DNA from: an uncultured Oscillospiraceae bacterium
GTDB lineage: Bacteria > Bacillota > Clostridia > Oscillospirales > Ruminococcaceae
Direction: 5' to 3'
Assembly (NCBI GenBank): GCA_905212515.1
Contig: CAJMEU010000100.1
Coordinates: forward strand, 1-10,533
DNA length: 10,533 bases
This document shows, piece by piece, positions 1 to 8,032 of this stretch. Both the position numbers and the translations under genes were made by a program. Positions within the stretch are counted from its first letter, which is position 1; each line of letters starts with the position of its first letter. Below the pieces are notes generated by a model. It searched no databases. It had not been told where the DNA came from and saw nothing but the letters and a program-made list of their open reading frames with translations.

Positions 1-411
1 GAGGAGAACATGAAGGACCAGAAGATCAAGGTGCCCGACGAAGAGACGGACGAGGTGTGCGAATTGTGCGGGCGCAAAATGGTCATCAAAAGCGGCCGCT
101 ACGGCAAGTTCCTGGCCTGCCCGGGCTTCCCCGAGTGCCGCAACACCCGCAAGATCGTGCAGTCCACGCCGGGCACCTGCCCCAAGTGCGGCGGGCGCAT
201 GCTGGTGCGCCGCTCCAAAAAAGGGCGCATCTACTATGGCTGCGAGAAGAACCCCGGCTGCGATTTCATGACCTGGAACGAGCCCACGGCCGAAACCTGC
301 CCCCAGTGCGGCGGCACCCTGTTCAAAAAGGGCGGCCGCAGCGGCATGCTGCTGTGCGAGAAGGAGGGCTGCGGCTATTCGCGCCCCTTCACGCCCGAGA
401 AAAAGGGGTAA
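1..411 (+). CDS. topA: DNA topoisomerase I, C-terminal zinc-ribbon part (5' end outside window)
   Basis: This is the tail of type IA DNA topoisomerase I, which relaxes negative supercoils. The frame is open from base 1, and 136 codons are visible before TAA. The ATG at base 10 is an internal Met, not a start, because the segment looks like the usual continuation of TopA after its catalytic core. Counting that Met as residue 1, three four-cysteine zinc ribbons follow in order: C17/C20/C37/C43, C57/C60/C78/C84 and C97/C100/C116/C121. The first has the GRYGKFLACPGFPEC form typical of TopA. All twelve cysteines are intact, so the DNA-binding tail looks functional. The catalytic tyrosine and Toprim domain lie upstream, out of view. 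trmFO starts 5 nt after the stop, the topA-trmFO order common in Firmicutes. Confidence 0.95.
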   Translation, partial: EENMKDQKIKVPDEETDEVCELCGRKMVIKSGRYGKFLACPGFPECRNTRKIVQSTPGTCPKCGGRMLVRRSKKGRIYYGCEKNPGCDFMTWNEPTAETCPQCGGTLFKKGGRSGMLLCEKEGCGYSRPFTPEKKG

Positions 412-416
412 GCGCC

Positions 417-1718
417 ATGGAGATCCGCATCCTGGGCGCGGGCCTGGCGGGCTGCCAGGCCGCGCTGTATCTGGCCGGGCAGGGGCACAAGGTGCTGCTG
501 TTCGAGCAAAAGCCCGAAAAGTTTTCCCCGGCCCACAAAAGCCCCGCCCTGGCCGAGCTGGTGTGCTCCAACTCCCTGAAGGCCGACCGGCTGGATTCGG
601 CCTCCGGCCTTTTGAAAGCCGAGATGAGGCTGCTGGGCGACAGCCTGCTGCCCGTGGCCGAAAGCTGCCGCGTGGCCGCCGGCGGCGCCCTGGCCGTGGA
701 CCGGGACCAGTTCTCCGCCGGGGTGACGGCCCTGGTCAAGGCCAGCCCCGGCATCACCCTGGTCCCCGGCGAGGTGACGCGGGTGGAGGAAGACGCCGAC
801 GCCCTCACCCTGGTGGCCACCGGCCCGCTGACGGAGGGCGCGCTGGCAAAGGAGATCAGACGCCTCACCGGCAGGGAGGGCCTGGCCTTTTACGACGCGG
901 CCGCGCCCATCGTCACGGCCGACAGCCTGGACATGGAAAAGGTGTTCGCCGCCAGCCGCTACGGCCGGGGCACGGCCGATTACCTCAACTGCCCCTTTGA
1001 CAAAGCGGGCTACGAGGCCTTTTGCGAGGCCCTGCGCACGGCCGAGCGCGCCCAACTGCACGATTTCGACGCGGGCGGCGTGTACGAGGGCTGCATGCCC
1101 ATCGAGGTGATGGCCCAGCGCGGGGCGGACACCATGCGCTACGGCCCCCTGCGGCCCGTGGGCCTCACCGACCCGCGCACCGGCCACCGCCCCTGGGCCA
1201 ACGTCCAGCTGCGGGCCGAGAACGGGGCCGGCACCCTGTACAACCTGGTGGGTTTTCAGACGAACCTCAAATTCGGCGAGCAGCAGCGCGTGTTCCGCAT
1301 GATCCCGGGCCTGGAACAGGCCGAGTTTGCGCGCTACGGCGTGATGCACCGCAACACCTTTTTGGACAGCCCCGGCCTTTTGGGGGCCGACCTGGCGCTG
1401 AAAAGCCACCCCAACGTGTATTTTGCCGGGCAGATCACCGGCTTCGAGGGCTATATGGAGAGCGCGGCTTGCGGCCTGCTGGCCGCCCGCGCCATCCACG
1501 CCCGCCTGTGCGGCGCGCCCGCGCCCCACTACCCGGCCCAGACCATGTGCGGCGCCCTGCTGCGCTACATCACCACGCCCATCAAGGACTTCCAGCCCAT
1601 GGGCGCCAACATGGGCCTGCTGCCCCCGCTGCCGGAAAAGGTGCGGGACAAGCGGGCCCGATACCAGCAGCTGGCCCAGCGGGCCCTGGACGCCCTGCGT
1701 GCCGCTGATTTCCAGTAA
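417..1718 (+). CDS. trmFO: tRNA (uracil-5-)-methyltransferase TrmFO, folate/FAD-dependent
   Basis: TrmFO makes 5-methyluridine at position 54 in the T-loop of tRNAs, using methylenetetrahydrofolate as carbon donor and FADH2 as reductant. The predicted protein has 433 residues, close to the usual family length. The N-terminal FAD-binding Rossmann motif is GAGLAG (residues 7-12), and the strand ends at E30. Two family cysteines are present: C50 in LVCSNSL and C226 in YEGCMPIEVMAQRG, matching the two catalytic cysteines known in TrmFO. The C-terminal FAD region contains YFAGQITGFEGYMESAACG. The frame is open far upstream of 417, but that part overlaps topA in another frame. The ATG at 417 gives the expected N-terminus and has a purine-rich site (AAGGGG, 403-408) 8 nt upstream, inside the last topA codons. 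Translation is probably coupled to topA. Confidence 0.96.
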   Translation: MEIRILGAGLAGCQAALYLAGQGHKVLLFEQKPEKFSPAHKSPALAELVCSNSLKADRLDSASGLLKAEMRLLGDSLLPVAESCRVAAGGALAVDRDQFSAGVTALVKASPGITLVPGEVTRVEEDADALTLVATGPLTEGALAKEIRRLTGREGLAFYDAAAPIVTADSLDMEKVFAASRYGRGTADYLNCPFDKAGYEAFCEALRTAERAQLHDFDAGGVYEGCMPIEVMAQRGADTMRYGPLRPVGLTDPRTGHRPWANVQLRAENGAGTLYNLVGFQTNLKFGEQQRVFRMIPGLEQAEFARYGVMHRNTFLDSPGLLGADLALKSHPNVYFAGQITGFEGYMESAACGLLAARAIHARLCGAPAPHYPAQTMCGALLRYITTPIKDFQPMGANMGLLPPLPEKVRDKRARYQQLAQRALDALRAADFQ

Positions 1719-1736
1719 GCCAAAGGAGGAATTTCC

Positions 1737-2759
1737 ATGAACATCATCATCGACGCCATGGGCGGCGACAACGCGCCCGCCGAGGTGCTGAAAGGCGCCG
1801 CCGACGCGGTGCGGGAATACGGCGTGGCCGTCACGGCCGTGGGCAGCGCGGCCAAGATCGACGCGGCCGTGAAAGAGCACGCCATCGACATGACGGGCAT
1901 CACCGTGGTGAACGCCACCGAGGAGATCGCCATGTGCGACGAGCCCACGGCGGCCATCCGCCATAAGAAGGATTCCTCCATGGTGGTGGGCCTGCGCCTT
2001 CTGGCCGAGGGCAAGGGCGACGCCTTTGTCTCCGCCGGCTCCACGGGGGCCCTGCTGGCCGGCGCCACGCTGATCGTCAAACGTCTCAAGGGCGTCAAGC
2101 GGCCGGCCATCGGCACGGTCATCCCGGGCGCACAGCAGCCCTACCTGCTCATCGATTCCGGCGCCAATGTGGAGTGCCGGCCCGAGATGCTGGACGCCTT
2201 TGCCGTCATGGGCAGCGTGTACATGGAAAAGGTGCTGGGCCGCAAGGATCCCGTGGTGTGCCTGGTCAACAACGGCGCCGAGGAGACGAAGGGCACCCCC
2301 GCCTACGTGGAGGCCCACAAGCTGCTGCGGCAGAACGCCGCCATCCGCTTCGGCGGCAACATCGAGCCGCGGGACGTGCCCCAGGGCGCGGCCGACGTGG
2401 TGGTGTGCGACGGCTTCACCGGCAACGTGATCCTCAAGCTCACCGAGGGGCTGGCCAGCGCCCTGGTGGGGCAGATCAAAGGCGTGTTCATGAAAAACAT
2501 CCTCACCAAGCTGGCCTTCCTGCTGGTGAAGGACGGCATGAAAGACTTCAAAAAGCGCCTGGACGCGGACGAGCACGGCGGCGCGCTGATGGTGGGCGTG
2601 CAAAGGCCCGTCATCAAGGCCCACGGCTCGTCAAAGGCCAAGGCCTTCAAAAACGCTATCCGCCAGGCAAAGCTGTGCGTGGACGGCGGCGTGGTAACGG
2701 CCATGGCCGAAAAGCTGGCCGCCGGGGCGGGCCAGGCAGAACCTTTGCGTGAGGAGTGA
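1737..2759 (+). CDS. plsX: phosphate acyltransferase PlsX
   Basis: PlsX converts acyl-ACP and phosphate to acyl-phosphate, the donor used by PlsY to start phospholipid synthesis. It acts in the cytoplasm as a peripheral membrane protein. The 340-residue product is of normal length. Family motifs are DAMGGDNAP at residues 6-14, SAGSTGA at 99-105 and CDGFTGNV from residue 224, followed by a LKLTEG helix start. The ATG has a strong ribosome binding site, AAAGGAGG at 1722-1729, 18 nt after trmFO. The gene is followed after 4 nt by rnc, with no acpP between them, although acpP is often found at this point in Firmicutes. The C-terminus (about residue 300 on) is conserved enough that I see no truncation. 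Confidence 0.96.
   Translation: MNIIIDAMGGDNAPAEVLKGAADAVREYGVAVTAVGSAAKIDAAVKEHAIDMTGITVVNATEEIAMCDEPTAAIRHKKDSSMVVGLRLLAEGKGDAFVSAGSTGALLAGATLIVKRLKGVKRPAIGTVIPGAQQPYLLIDSGANVECRPEMLDAFAVMGSVYMEKVLGRKDPVVCLVNNGAEETKGTPAYVEAHKLLRQNAAIRFGGNIEPRDVPQGAADVVVCDGFTGNVILKLTEGLASALVGQIKGVFMKNILTKLAFLLVKDGMKDFKKRLDADEHGGALMVGVQRPVIKAHGSSKAKAFKNAIRQAKLCVDGGVVTAMAEKLAAGAGQAEPLREE
2751..2756 (+). promoter_or_regulatory. ribosome binding site deciding the rnc start
   Basis: GAGGAG forms the last two sense codons of plsX and lies 7 nt before the ATG at 2764. It supports that ATG over the in-frame GTG at 2749, which lies upstream of this site. Confidence 0.75.
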
Positions 2760-2763
2760 CAAG

Positions 2764-3438
2764 ATGCATACGGCAAACGAATTGCAGGACGTGATCGGCT
2801 ACCGCTTCAAAAACCCCCTCCTGCTGGAGACGGCGCTGACGCACACCTCGTACGCCAACGAGGCCAAGCACGGCGTGCAGCACAACGAGCGGCTGGAATT
2901 TTTGGGCGATTCAGTGCTGTCCATCGTGGTGGCCGATTACCTGTTCACCCATAAAAACATGCCCGAGGGCGAGCTGACGCGCATGCGCGCCAGCCTGGTG
3001 TGCGAGGCGGCCCTCTTCGGCTTTGCCCGGCAGATCGGCCTGGGCCAGTACCTGCGCCTGGGCCACGGCGAAGAGCGCTGCGGCGGCCGCGGGCGGCCCA
3101 GCATCGTGGCCGACGCCTTCGAGGCCGTCATCGCCGCCCTGTATCTGGACGGCGGCATCGAGGCCGCGCGGGATTTCATCCTGCCCTTTGTCACCAGCGT
3201 CCTCACCGACAAGCTGGCCGACGAGGATTACAAGACCCATCTGCAGGAGATCATCCAGCAGAACCCCGAAGAGCGTCTGCGCTACGTGGTGACGGGGGAG
3301 AGCGGCCCGGACCATGACAAGCACTTCGTGGTGGAGGTGCACCTCAACTCCAACTGCATCGGCACCGGCGAGGGCCACAGCAAAAAGCAGGCCGAACAGA
3401 TGGCCGCCAAAGAGGCCCTGGCCCTGATGGGCTATTGA
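2764..3438 (+). CDS. rnc: ribonuclease III
   Basis: RNase III cuts double-stranded RNA, including rRNA precursors and mRNAs, and works as a dimer with Mg2+. The 224-residue product has the nuclease domain first and a double-stranded RNA-binding domain last. The signature NERLEFLGDS (residues 41-50) carries E42, E45 and D49. ADAFEA (116-121) carries D117 and E120, so the acidic metal-binding set is complete. The dsRBD runs from about DYKTHLQE to the C-terminus, with HSKKQAEQMAAKEAL as its last helix. A GTG at 2749 would add five residues, but it overlaps plsX. The ATG at 2764 is preferred because GAGGAG (2751-2756) lies 7 nt upstream and the protein then begins as the family expects. Its binding site sits in the last plsX codons, suggesting coupling. 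Confidence 0.96.
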   Translation: MHTANELQDVIGYRFKNPLLLETALTHTSYANEAKHGVQHNERLEFLGDSVLSIVVADYLFTHKNMPEGELTRMRASLVCEAALFGFARQIGLGQYLRLGHGEERCGGRGRPSIVADAFEAVIAALYLDGGIEAARDFILPFVTSVLTDKLADEDYKTHLQEIIQQNPEERLRYVVTGESGPDHDKHFVVEVHLNSNCIGTGEGHSKKQAEQMAAKEALALMGY

Positions 3439-3477
3439 GCGCGGCACCCAAAAAACTTCGCGATTAAAGAGGCAGTT

Positions 3478-6400
3478 ATGTATTTAAAAGCACTGGAGAT
3501 CCAAGGCTTCAAGTCCTTCCCGGACAAGACCCGCATCACCATCGAAAAGGGCATCACCGCCGTGGTGGGGCCCAACGGCAGCGGCAAATCCAATATCTCC
3601 GACGCCATCCGCTGGGTGCTGGGCGAGACGAGTGCCAAGCAGCTGCGCGGCGGCGGCAAGATGGAGAACGTCATCTTCGGCGGCACCCAGCAGCGCAGCG
3701 CCATGGGCTTTGCCAGCGTGCGCCTGTATGTGGACAACAGCGACCGGCGCGTGGACGTGGACGCGGACGAGGTGGTGATCGGCCGCAAATATTACCGCAG
3801 CGGCGACAGCGAGTACACGGTGAACGGCCAGAACGTGCGCCTGAAGGACATCTACGAGATGTTCCTGGACACAGGCCTGGGCCGCGACGGCTATTCCATC
3901 ATCAGCCAGGGCCGCATCGCCGAGATCGTGGGCGCCAAATCGGGCGAACGGAGGGAGATCTTCGAAGAGGCGTCCGGCATCGCCAAATACCGCTACCGCA
4001 AAAACGAGGCCGAGCGCCGCCTCTCCTCTGCGGAAGAGAACCTGGTGCGCCTGCGGGACATCCTGGGCGAATTGGAAGAGCGGGTGGGCCCCCTCAAGCG
4101 CGACAGCGAGAAGGCCCGGCAGTTCCTGGAACTGGCCGGCCGCCGCAAGGGCCTGGAAGTGACCTTGTGGGTGGACACGGTGAAAAAGGCCCGGGAGACC
4201 GTGCGCGAACAGCAGCGCAAGATCGAACTGGCGGACGCGGACTACCGGCGCGCCGCCGGCGAGATGGAGGCCATCGACGCCGAGACCGAGGGCACCCGCG
4301 CCGAGATCGAGCACCTCATCAAGGAGGTGGACCGCTACAACGGCGAGATCCGCGCCATCACCGAGCGCATCTCCGGCTCCGACGCGCGGGTGGCCGTGTT
4401 GAACAACGACATCCAGCACAACGACGCCGCCATCGCCTCCCTGCAGGAGGAGATCAGCCAAAGCGGCCTGGGCCGCGAGGCCATCGCCGCCGAGGTGGAA
4501 GCCCACCGGGCCCAGGTGGAGCAAAAGACGGCCGAGGTACAGGCCGCCTCGGCCCGGGCGGACGAACTGGAAGCCCTTTTGCGGGACCTGCAGCAGAAAA
4601 GCGAGGCCAGCGGCGAGCAGCGCGGCGCCGTGGAGGGCCGCCTGACGGCCATGGCCGCCGAGAGCACGGATCTGAAAGTGGCCGCCGCCGCGGCCGACAG
4701 CGCCGTGGAGGCCGCCCGGGCCCGCCTGGCCGCGGCCGAAAGCGAGCGGGAAAACACCGCCCGCCAGCTGGCCGCCCTGCACGAGGAACAGGCGGACACG
4801 GAAAAGTTTTTGGCCGACGCCAACGAAAAGCTGCAGCGCCTGGAAAACATCAAGGCCGGCCTGTCCCTCAAGCTGGACAGCCGCAAAAAGGCGCTGGCCG
4901 AGGCCGACGAGGCCGAGCAGAAGCTCCTGCGGGACATCGAGGCCGCCGCAGGCCGCATCGCGCTGCTCAAAGACCTGGACCGCAACATGGACGGGTTCCA
5001 GCACAGCGTGAAAACCGTGATGAAGGCCTCCCAGGGCCGCCGCCTGCGGGGCATTCTGGGGCCCGTGTCCACCATTTTGTCCGTGAAAAGCGGCTGGGAG
5101 GTGGCCATCGAGACAGCTTTGGGCTTTGCCCTGCAGAACATCGTGGTGGAAAACGAGACGGCCGCCAAGGCCGCCATGGCCTATTTGAAAAACGAACGCG
5201 CGGGCCGCGCCACCTTCCTGCCCTTGGACACGGTGCGCCCGGCCTCCTTCGACGCCCGCCGCCTGCCCGAGGGCGCGCAGCTGGCGTCCAGCCTGGTGCA
5301 GTGCGACGGCAAATACGAGCACATCGTCTCGAACCTCTTGGGCCGCATCGTGGTGGTGGACGACATCAACACCGCCTCCCGCGTGGCCAAAAGCCTGGAT
5401 TACCGCAACCGGGTGGTCACGGCCGACGGCCAGGTCATCAACGCCGGCGGCTCCTTCACCGGCGGCAGCGTGTCCCGTTCGGCCGGCCTGTTCAGCCGCA
5501 AGCAGGAGATCGACGATTTGGGGGAGAAACTGGCCAAGCTGGAAGCCAGGCGCGATGAGGCCGAGGCCCGCACGGACGCGGCCAAGGCCGAGGTGGACAA
5601 GCTGTCCGCCGAACTGACGGCCACGGACAGCGAGGCCATCACCGCCGGCGGCGACAAGATCCGCGGCGAGGTGGAGCAAAACCGCATCGCGTCGGCCATC
5701 GCCCAGCTCACGGCGGCCCAGCAGGCCCTGGACGCCGAGTGTCAGCGCCTGGACGGGCAGCTGGCCCAGGACGGGGCCGCCGCCGAGGCCGCCCGCGCCC
5801 GGGTGGCCCAGCTGGCGGCGGACAGCGCGGCGCTGGAGGCCCAGCTGGCACTGCTCAGCGGCACGGACGACGACTTTTTGGCCACCCGCACCCGCCTCAC
5901 CGAGGAGCTGGGCGAGCTGAAGCTGCGCCGCCTGGCCGGCGAGAAGGACATCGAGAGCCACCGCGCCGCCATGGAGAGCCTGGCCGGCCGCACTGGCGAA
6001 AGCGACGCCCGGGCAAAGCAGCTGGCCGGGAATATCGCGGCGCTGAACGCCCAGAATGAAGACAGCCGCCAGAAGATCGCCGCCATCGAGGCGGCCATCG
6101 AAAGCAGCCGGGCCGAGATCGCCGCCCGCGAGGAGGCCATCGGCGAGACCAGCCGCAAGCGCATGGAAAAGGAGGGCTCCATCAACCAGCAGCGCCAGCG
6201 CCAGCGTCAGCTCACGGACGAGCGCGAGGCCCTCTCCCGCGAGGTGGCCCGTCTGACCGAGCAGCGCGAGGCCAAGGAGACCGAGTACGAGCAGACGGTG
6301 TCCAAGCTGTGGGATGAATACGAGCTGACCCTGCCCGACGCCGAGGCCCTGTGCGTGCCCTTTGAGACTGTGACGGACCTGCGCCGCCAGGTGGCGGAGG

Positions 6401-7038
6401 TGCGCGGCAGGATCAAGGCCCTGGGCAACGTGAACGTGGGCGCCATCGAGGAGTACGAAGAGGTCAGCCGGCGGTACGAGTTCCTGAAAGCCCAGGTGGC
6501 CGACGTGGAACAAAGCAGAGCCGAACTTTTGAAGCTCATCGGCGGTCTGTCCGACGAGATGCGCACCCTCTTCACCGAGAGCTTCAGCCAGATCAACCGC
6601 AACTTCGGCAAAATTTTCGCCCAGCTCTTCGGCGGCGGCACCGCCCGCCTCTACCTGGAGGACGAGGCCGACGTGCTGGAAAGCGGCATCTCCATCGAGG
6701 TGGCCCCCCCGGGCAAGATCATCAAGGACCTTTCCGCCCTGTCCGGCGGCGAGCAGGCCCTGGTGGCCATCAGCATCTACTTCGCCATTTTGGCGGTCAA
6801 TCCGGCGCCCTTCTGTGTGCTGGACGAGATCGAAGCCGCGCTGGACGACGTGAACGTGGTGCGCTACGCCCAGTACCTGGGCCGCATCTGCCACGAGACG
6901 CAGTTTGTGGTCATCACCCACCGCCGCGGCACCATGGAGGAGGCCGACGTGCTGTACGGCGTCACCATGCAGGAGGACGGCGTGTCCAAGGTGCTGAAGC
7001 TGGACCTGGCGCACGTGGACGCCAGCCTGGTGTCCTGA
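3478..7038 (+). CDS. smc: chromosome partition protein SMC
   Basis: SMC is the ATPase of the bacterial condensin complex. With ScpA and ScpB (not in this window) it aligns chromosome arms and helps segregation. The 1186-residue product is full length. The N-terminal head carries Walker A, GPNGSGKS (31-38), and the Q-loop glutamine Q144 in SIISQGRI. A long coiled coil rich in Glu, Ala, Arg and Gln runs from about 165 to 515. The hinge lies at roughly 520-675, including RGILGPVSTIL and AGGSFTGGS. The second coil follows to about 1000. The C-terminal head has the signature LSGGEQ (from L1088), Walker B with D1116 and E1117 in FCVLDEIEAALDD, and VITHRRGTMEEADVLYGVTM. The start has an AAAGAGG site at 3466-3472. 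The first codons are AT-rich and include TTA at codon 3. Linkage to rnc and ftsY is typical for Firmicutes. Confidence 0.97.
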   Translation: MYLKALEIQGFKSFPDKTRITIEKGITAVVGPNGSGKSNISDAIRWVLGETSAKQLRGGGKMENVIFGGTQQRSAMGFASVRLYVDNSDRRVDVDADEVVIGRKYYRSGDSEYTVNGQNVRLKDIYEMFLDTGLGRDGYSIISQGRIAEIVGAKSGERREIFEEASGIAKYRYRKNEAERRLSSAEENLVRLRDILGELEERVGPLKRDSEKARQFLELAGRRKGLEVTLWVDTVKKARETVREQQRKIELADADYRRAAGEMEAIDAETEGTRAEIEHLIKEVDRYNGEIRAITERISGSDARVAVLNNDIQHNDAAIASLQEEISQSGLGREAIAAEVEAHRAQVEQKTAEVQAASARADELEALLRDLQQKSEASGEQRGAVEGRLTAMAAESTDLKVAAAAADSAVEAARARLAAAESERENTARQLAALHEEQADTEKFLADANEKLQRLENIKAGLSLKLDSRKKALAEADEAEQKLLRDIEAAAGRIALLKDLDRNMDGFQHSVKTVMKASQGRRLRGILGPVSTILSVKSGWEVAIETALGFALQNIVVENETAAKAAMAYLKNERAGRATFLPLDTVRPASFDARRLPEGAQLASSLVQCDGKYEHIVSNLLGRIVVVDDINTASRVAKSLDYRNRVVTADGQVINAGGSFTGGSVSRSAGLFSRKQEIDDLGEKLAKLEARRDEAEARTDAAKAEVDKLSAELTATDSEAITAGGDKIRGEVEQNRIASAIAQLTAAQQALDAECQRLDGQLAQDGAAAEAARARVAQLAADSAALEAQLALLSGTDDDFLATRTRLTEELGELKLRRLAGEKDIESHRAAMESLAGRTGESDARAKQLAGNIAALNAQNEDSRQKIAAIEAAIESSRAEIAAREEAIGETSRKRMEKEGSINQQRQRQRQLTDEREALSREVARLTEQREAKETEYEQTVSKLWDEYELTLPDAEALCVPFETVTDLRRQVAEVRGRIKALGNVNVGAIEEYEEVSRRYEFLKAQVADVEQSRAELLKLIGGLSDEMRTLFTESFSQINRNFGKIFAQLFGGGTARLYLEDEADVLESGISIEVAPPGKIIKDLSALSGGEQALVAISIYFAILAVNPAPFCVLDEIEAALDDVNVVRYAQYLGRICHETQFVVITHRRGTMEEADVLYGVTMQEDGVSKVLKLDLAHVDASLVS

Positions 7039-7043
7039 CAGAG

Positions 7044-7053
7044 AAAAAAGGAG
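7044..7053 (+). promoter_or_regulatory. ribosome binding site deciding the ftsY start
   Basis: AAAAAAGGAG lies 8 nt before the ATG at 7062 but only 2 nt before the ATG at 7056. The spacing favours 7062 as the true start. Confidence 0.75.
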
Positions 7054-7061
7054 CGATGACA

Positions 7062-7985
7062 ATGGGATTTTTTGATAAATTGGGCGCGGGCCTGAAAAAG
7101 ACGCGCGATTCCATCTTCGGCGCCATCACCGGCATGGTGAACGCCGGCGAGATCAACGACGAATTGTACGACGACCTGGAGGAACAGCTGATCCTGGCCG
7201 ACACCGGCGCCGACGTGGCCATGGAGCTGGTGGAGGAACTGCGCGCCGCCGTGCGCGCCCAGCATCTCAGATCCGGCGCCGAGGCGCTGGACGCCCTCAA
7301 GGACATCATCCGCCGGCATCTGGAGGCCGAGGACGCCATGCGCATGGACGGCCGCCCGGCCGTCATCCTGGTCATCGGCGTGAACGGCGTGGGCAAAACC
7401 ACCTCCATCGCCAAGCTGGCCCATCTTTATAAGAGTCAGGGCAAAAGCGTGCTGCTGGCCGCGGGCGACACCTTCCGCGCCGCCGCCGCCGAACAGCTGG
7501 AGGTGTGGGCCGGACGCGCGGGCGTGCCCATCGTGAAGGGCGGGGAAGGGGCCGACCCCGCTTCCGTCATCTTCGACGCCGTCCAGTCCGCCGCGGCCAA
7601 GGGCACGGATATCGTCATCTGCGACACCGCCGGCCGGCTGCACAACAAGAAAAACCTCATGGACGAACTGTCGAAGATCAGCCGCGTGGTACAGAAGGCC
7701 TGCCAGTCCGCCAGCTGTGAAACGCTGCTGGTGCTGGACGCCATCACCGGCCAGAACGCCATCAGCCAGGCCAGCCAGTTCATCGACGCCGCCGGCGCCA
7801 CCGGCATCATCCTCACCAAGCTGGACGGCACGGCCAAGGGCGGCGCGGTCATCAGCGTGAAGGAAAAGCTGGGCCTGCCCGTGCGCTTCGTGGGCGTGGG
7901 CGAGGGCATGGACGACCTGATGGCCTTTGACGCCGCGGCCTTCGCGGCCGCGGTGTATCTCGAAGAGGATGAGGGCAGCCTGTAA
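7062..7985 (+). CDS. ftsY: signal recognition particle receptor FtsY
   Basis: FtsY is the membrane-associated GTPase that receives ribosomes carrying signal recognition particle and passes them to the Sec translocon. The 307-residue product starts with a short amphipathic segment, MGFFDKLGAGLKKTRDSIFG, of the membrane-targeting type, then the helical N domain and the GTPase G domain. There is no long acidic A domain, as is usual in Gram-positives. GTPase motifs are GVNGVGKT (106-113), DTFRAAAAEQL, DTAGR (188-192) and TKLDGTAKGG (from 252), then FVGVGEGMDDL near the C-terminus. An ATG at 7056 would add Met-Thr, but it lies only 2 nt from the ribosome binding site. The ATG at 7062 has 8 nt spacing and the family-like N-terminus. 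ylxM and ffh do not follow, unlike in Bacillus. Confidence 0.97.
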   Translation: MGFFDKLGAGLKKTRDSIFGAITGMVNAGEINDELYDDLEEQLILADTGADVAMELVEELRAAVRAQHLRSGAEALDALKDIIRRHLEAEDAMRMDGRPAVILVIGVNGVGKTTSIAKLAHLYKSQGKSVLLAAGDTFRAAAAEQLEVWAGRAGVPIVKGGEGADPASVIFDAVQSAAAKGTDIVICDTAGRLHNKKNLMDELSKISRVVQKACQSASCETLLVLDAITGQNAISQASQFIDAAGATGIILTKLDGTAKGGAVISVKEKLGLPVRFVGVGEGMDDLMAFDAAAFAAAVYLEEDEGSL

Positions 7986-7997
7986 CTTTTTTGTTAC
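7982..7997 (+). repeat. small inverted repeat after ftsY
   Basis: GTAAC (7982-7986) and GTTAC (7993-7997) form a five-base-pair stem around a T6 loop, overlapping the ftsY stop codon. A second, weaker pair, TGGA/TCCA with an A4 loop, lies at 8004-8015. The stems are AT-rich and short, and no T-run follows, so this is not a good intrinsic terminator. It could slightly influence mRNA ends or translation, or be chance in an AT-rich spacer. Confidence 0.3.
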
Positions 7998-8003
7998 GAA
8001 ATC

Positions 8004-8032
8004 TGGAAAAATCCAAAAGGGGAGCGTATAAT
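8004..8032 (+). promoter_or_regulatory. possible promoter at the ftsY-rdgB junction
   Basis: TGGAAA (8004-8009, four of six matches to TTGACA) lies exactly 17 nt before a perfect -10 hexamer TATAAT (8027-8032), in the AT-rich 45-nt gap. The hexamer overlaps the rdgB start codon, so transcription would begin near base 8039, inside codon 3 or 4 of rdgB. Such an RNA could not give full-length RdgB and would serve yhbY-nadD-yqeK instead. The match could be chance, since TATA directly before ATG is enough to create it. Confidence 0.3.

Noticed and set aside
92..99. GCGGCCGC palindromes at several places
   Set aside because: They fall in Ser/Gly-Arg codons and are expected in DNA this rich in GC. 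No regular spacing or location between genes.
57..416. Upstream extension of the trmFO frame to base 57
   Set aside because: The extra 120 residues lie over the topA zinc ribbons in another frame and are Arg/Pro/His-rich noise. The ATG at 417 gives the conserved FAD-binding N-terminus.
375..2624. A 749-codon - strand open frame across trmFO and plsX
   Set aside because: Same cause as for smc: shadow of GC-rich codon use. It crosses two genes with clear families on the + strand and has no plausible product.
3439..3477. Promoter in the 39-nt rnc-smc gap
   Set aside because: TTGAGC at 3435-3440 and GATTAA at 3462-3467 are 21 nt apart and the -10 match is weak. The AT-richness is explained by the ribosome binding site region.
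3484..7062. A 1192-codon open reading frame on the - strand covering all of smc
   Set aside because: Its codons are the exact reverse complements of the smc codons, so a stop needs a TTA, CTA or TCA codon in smc. The GC-rich codon use avoids these; the frame ends precisely at the single TTA at 3484. The translation is His/Gly/Leu-rich with no recognisable domain.
7982..7997. Intrinsic terminator after ftsY
   Set aside because: The stem is only five base pairs and AT-rich, and the T-run is in the loop rather than after the stem.
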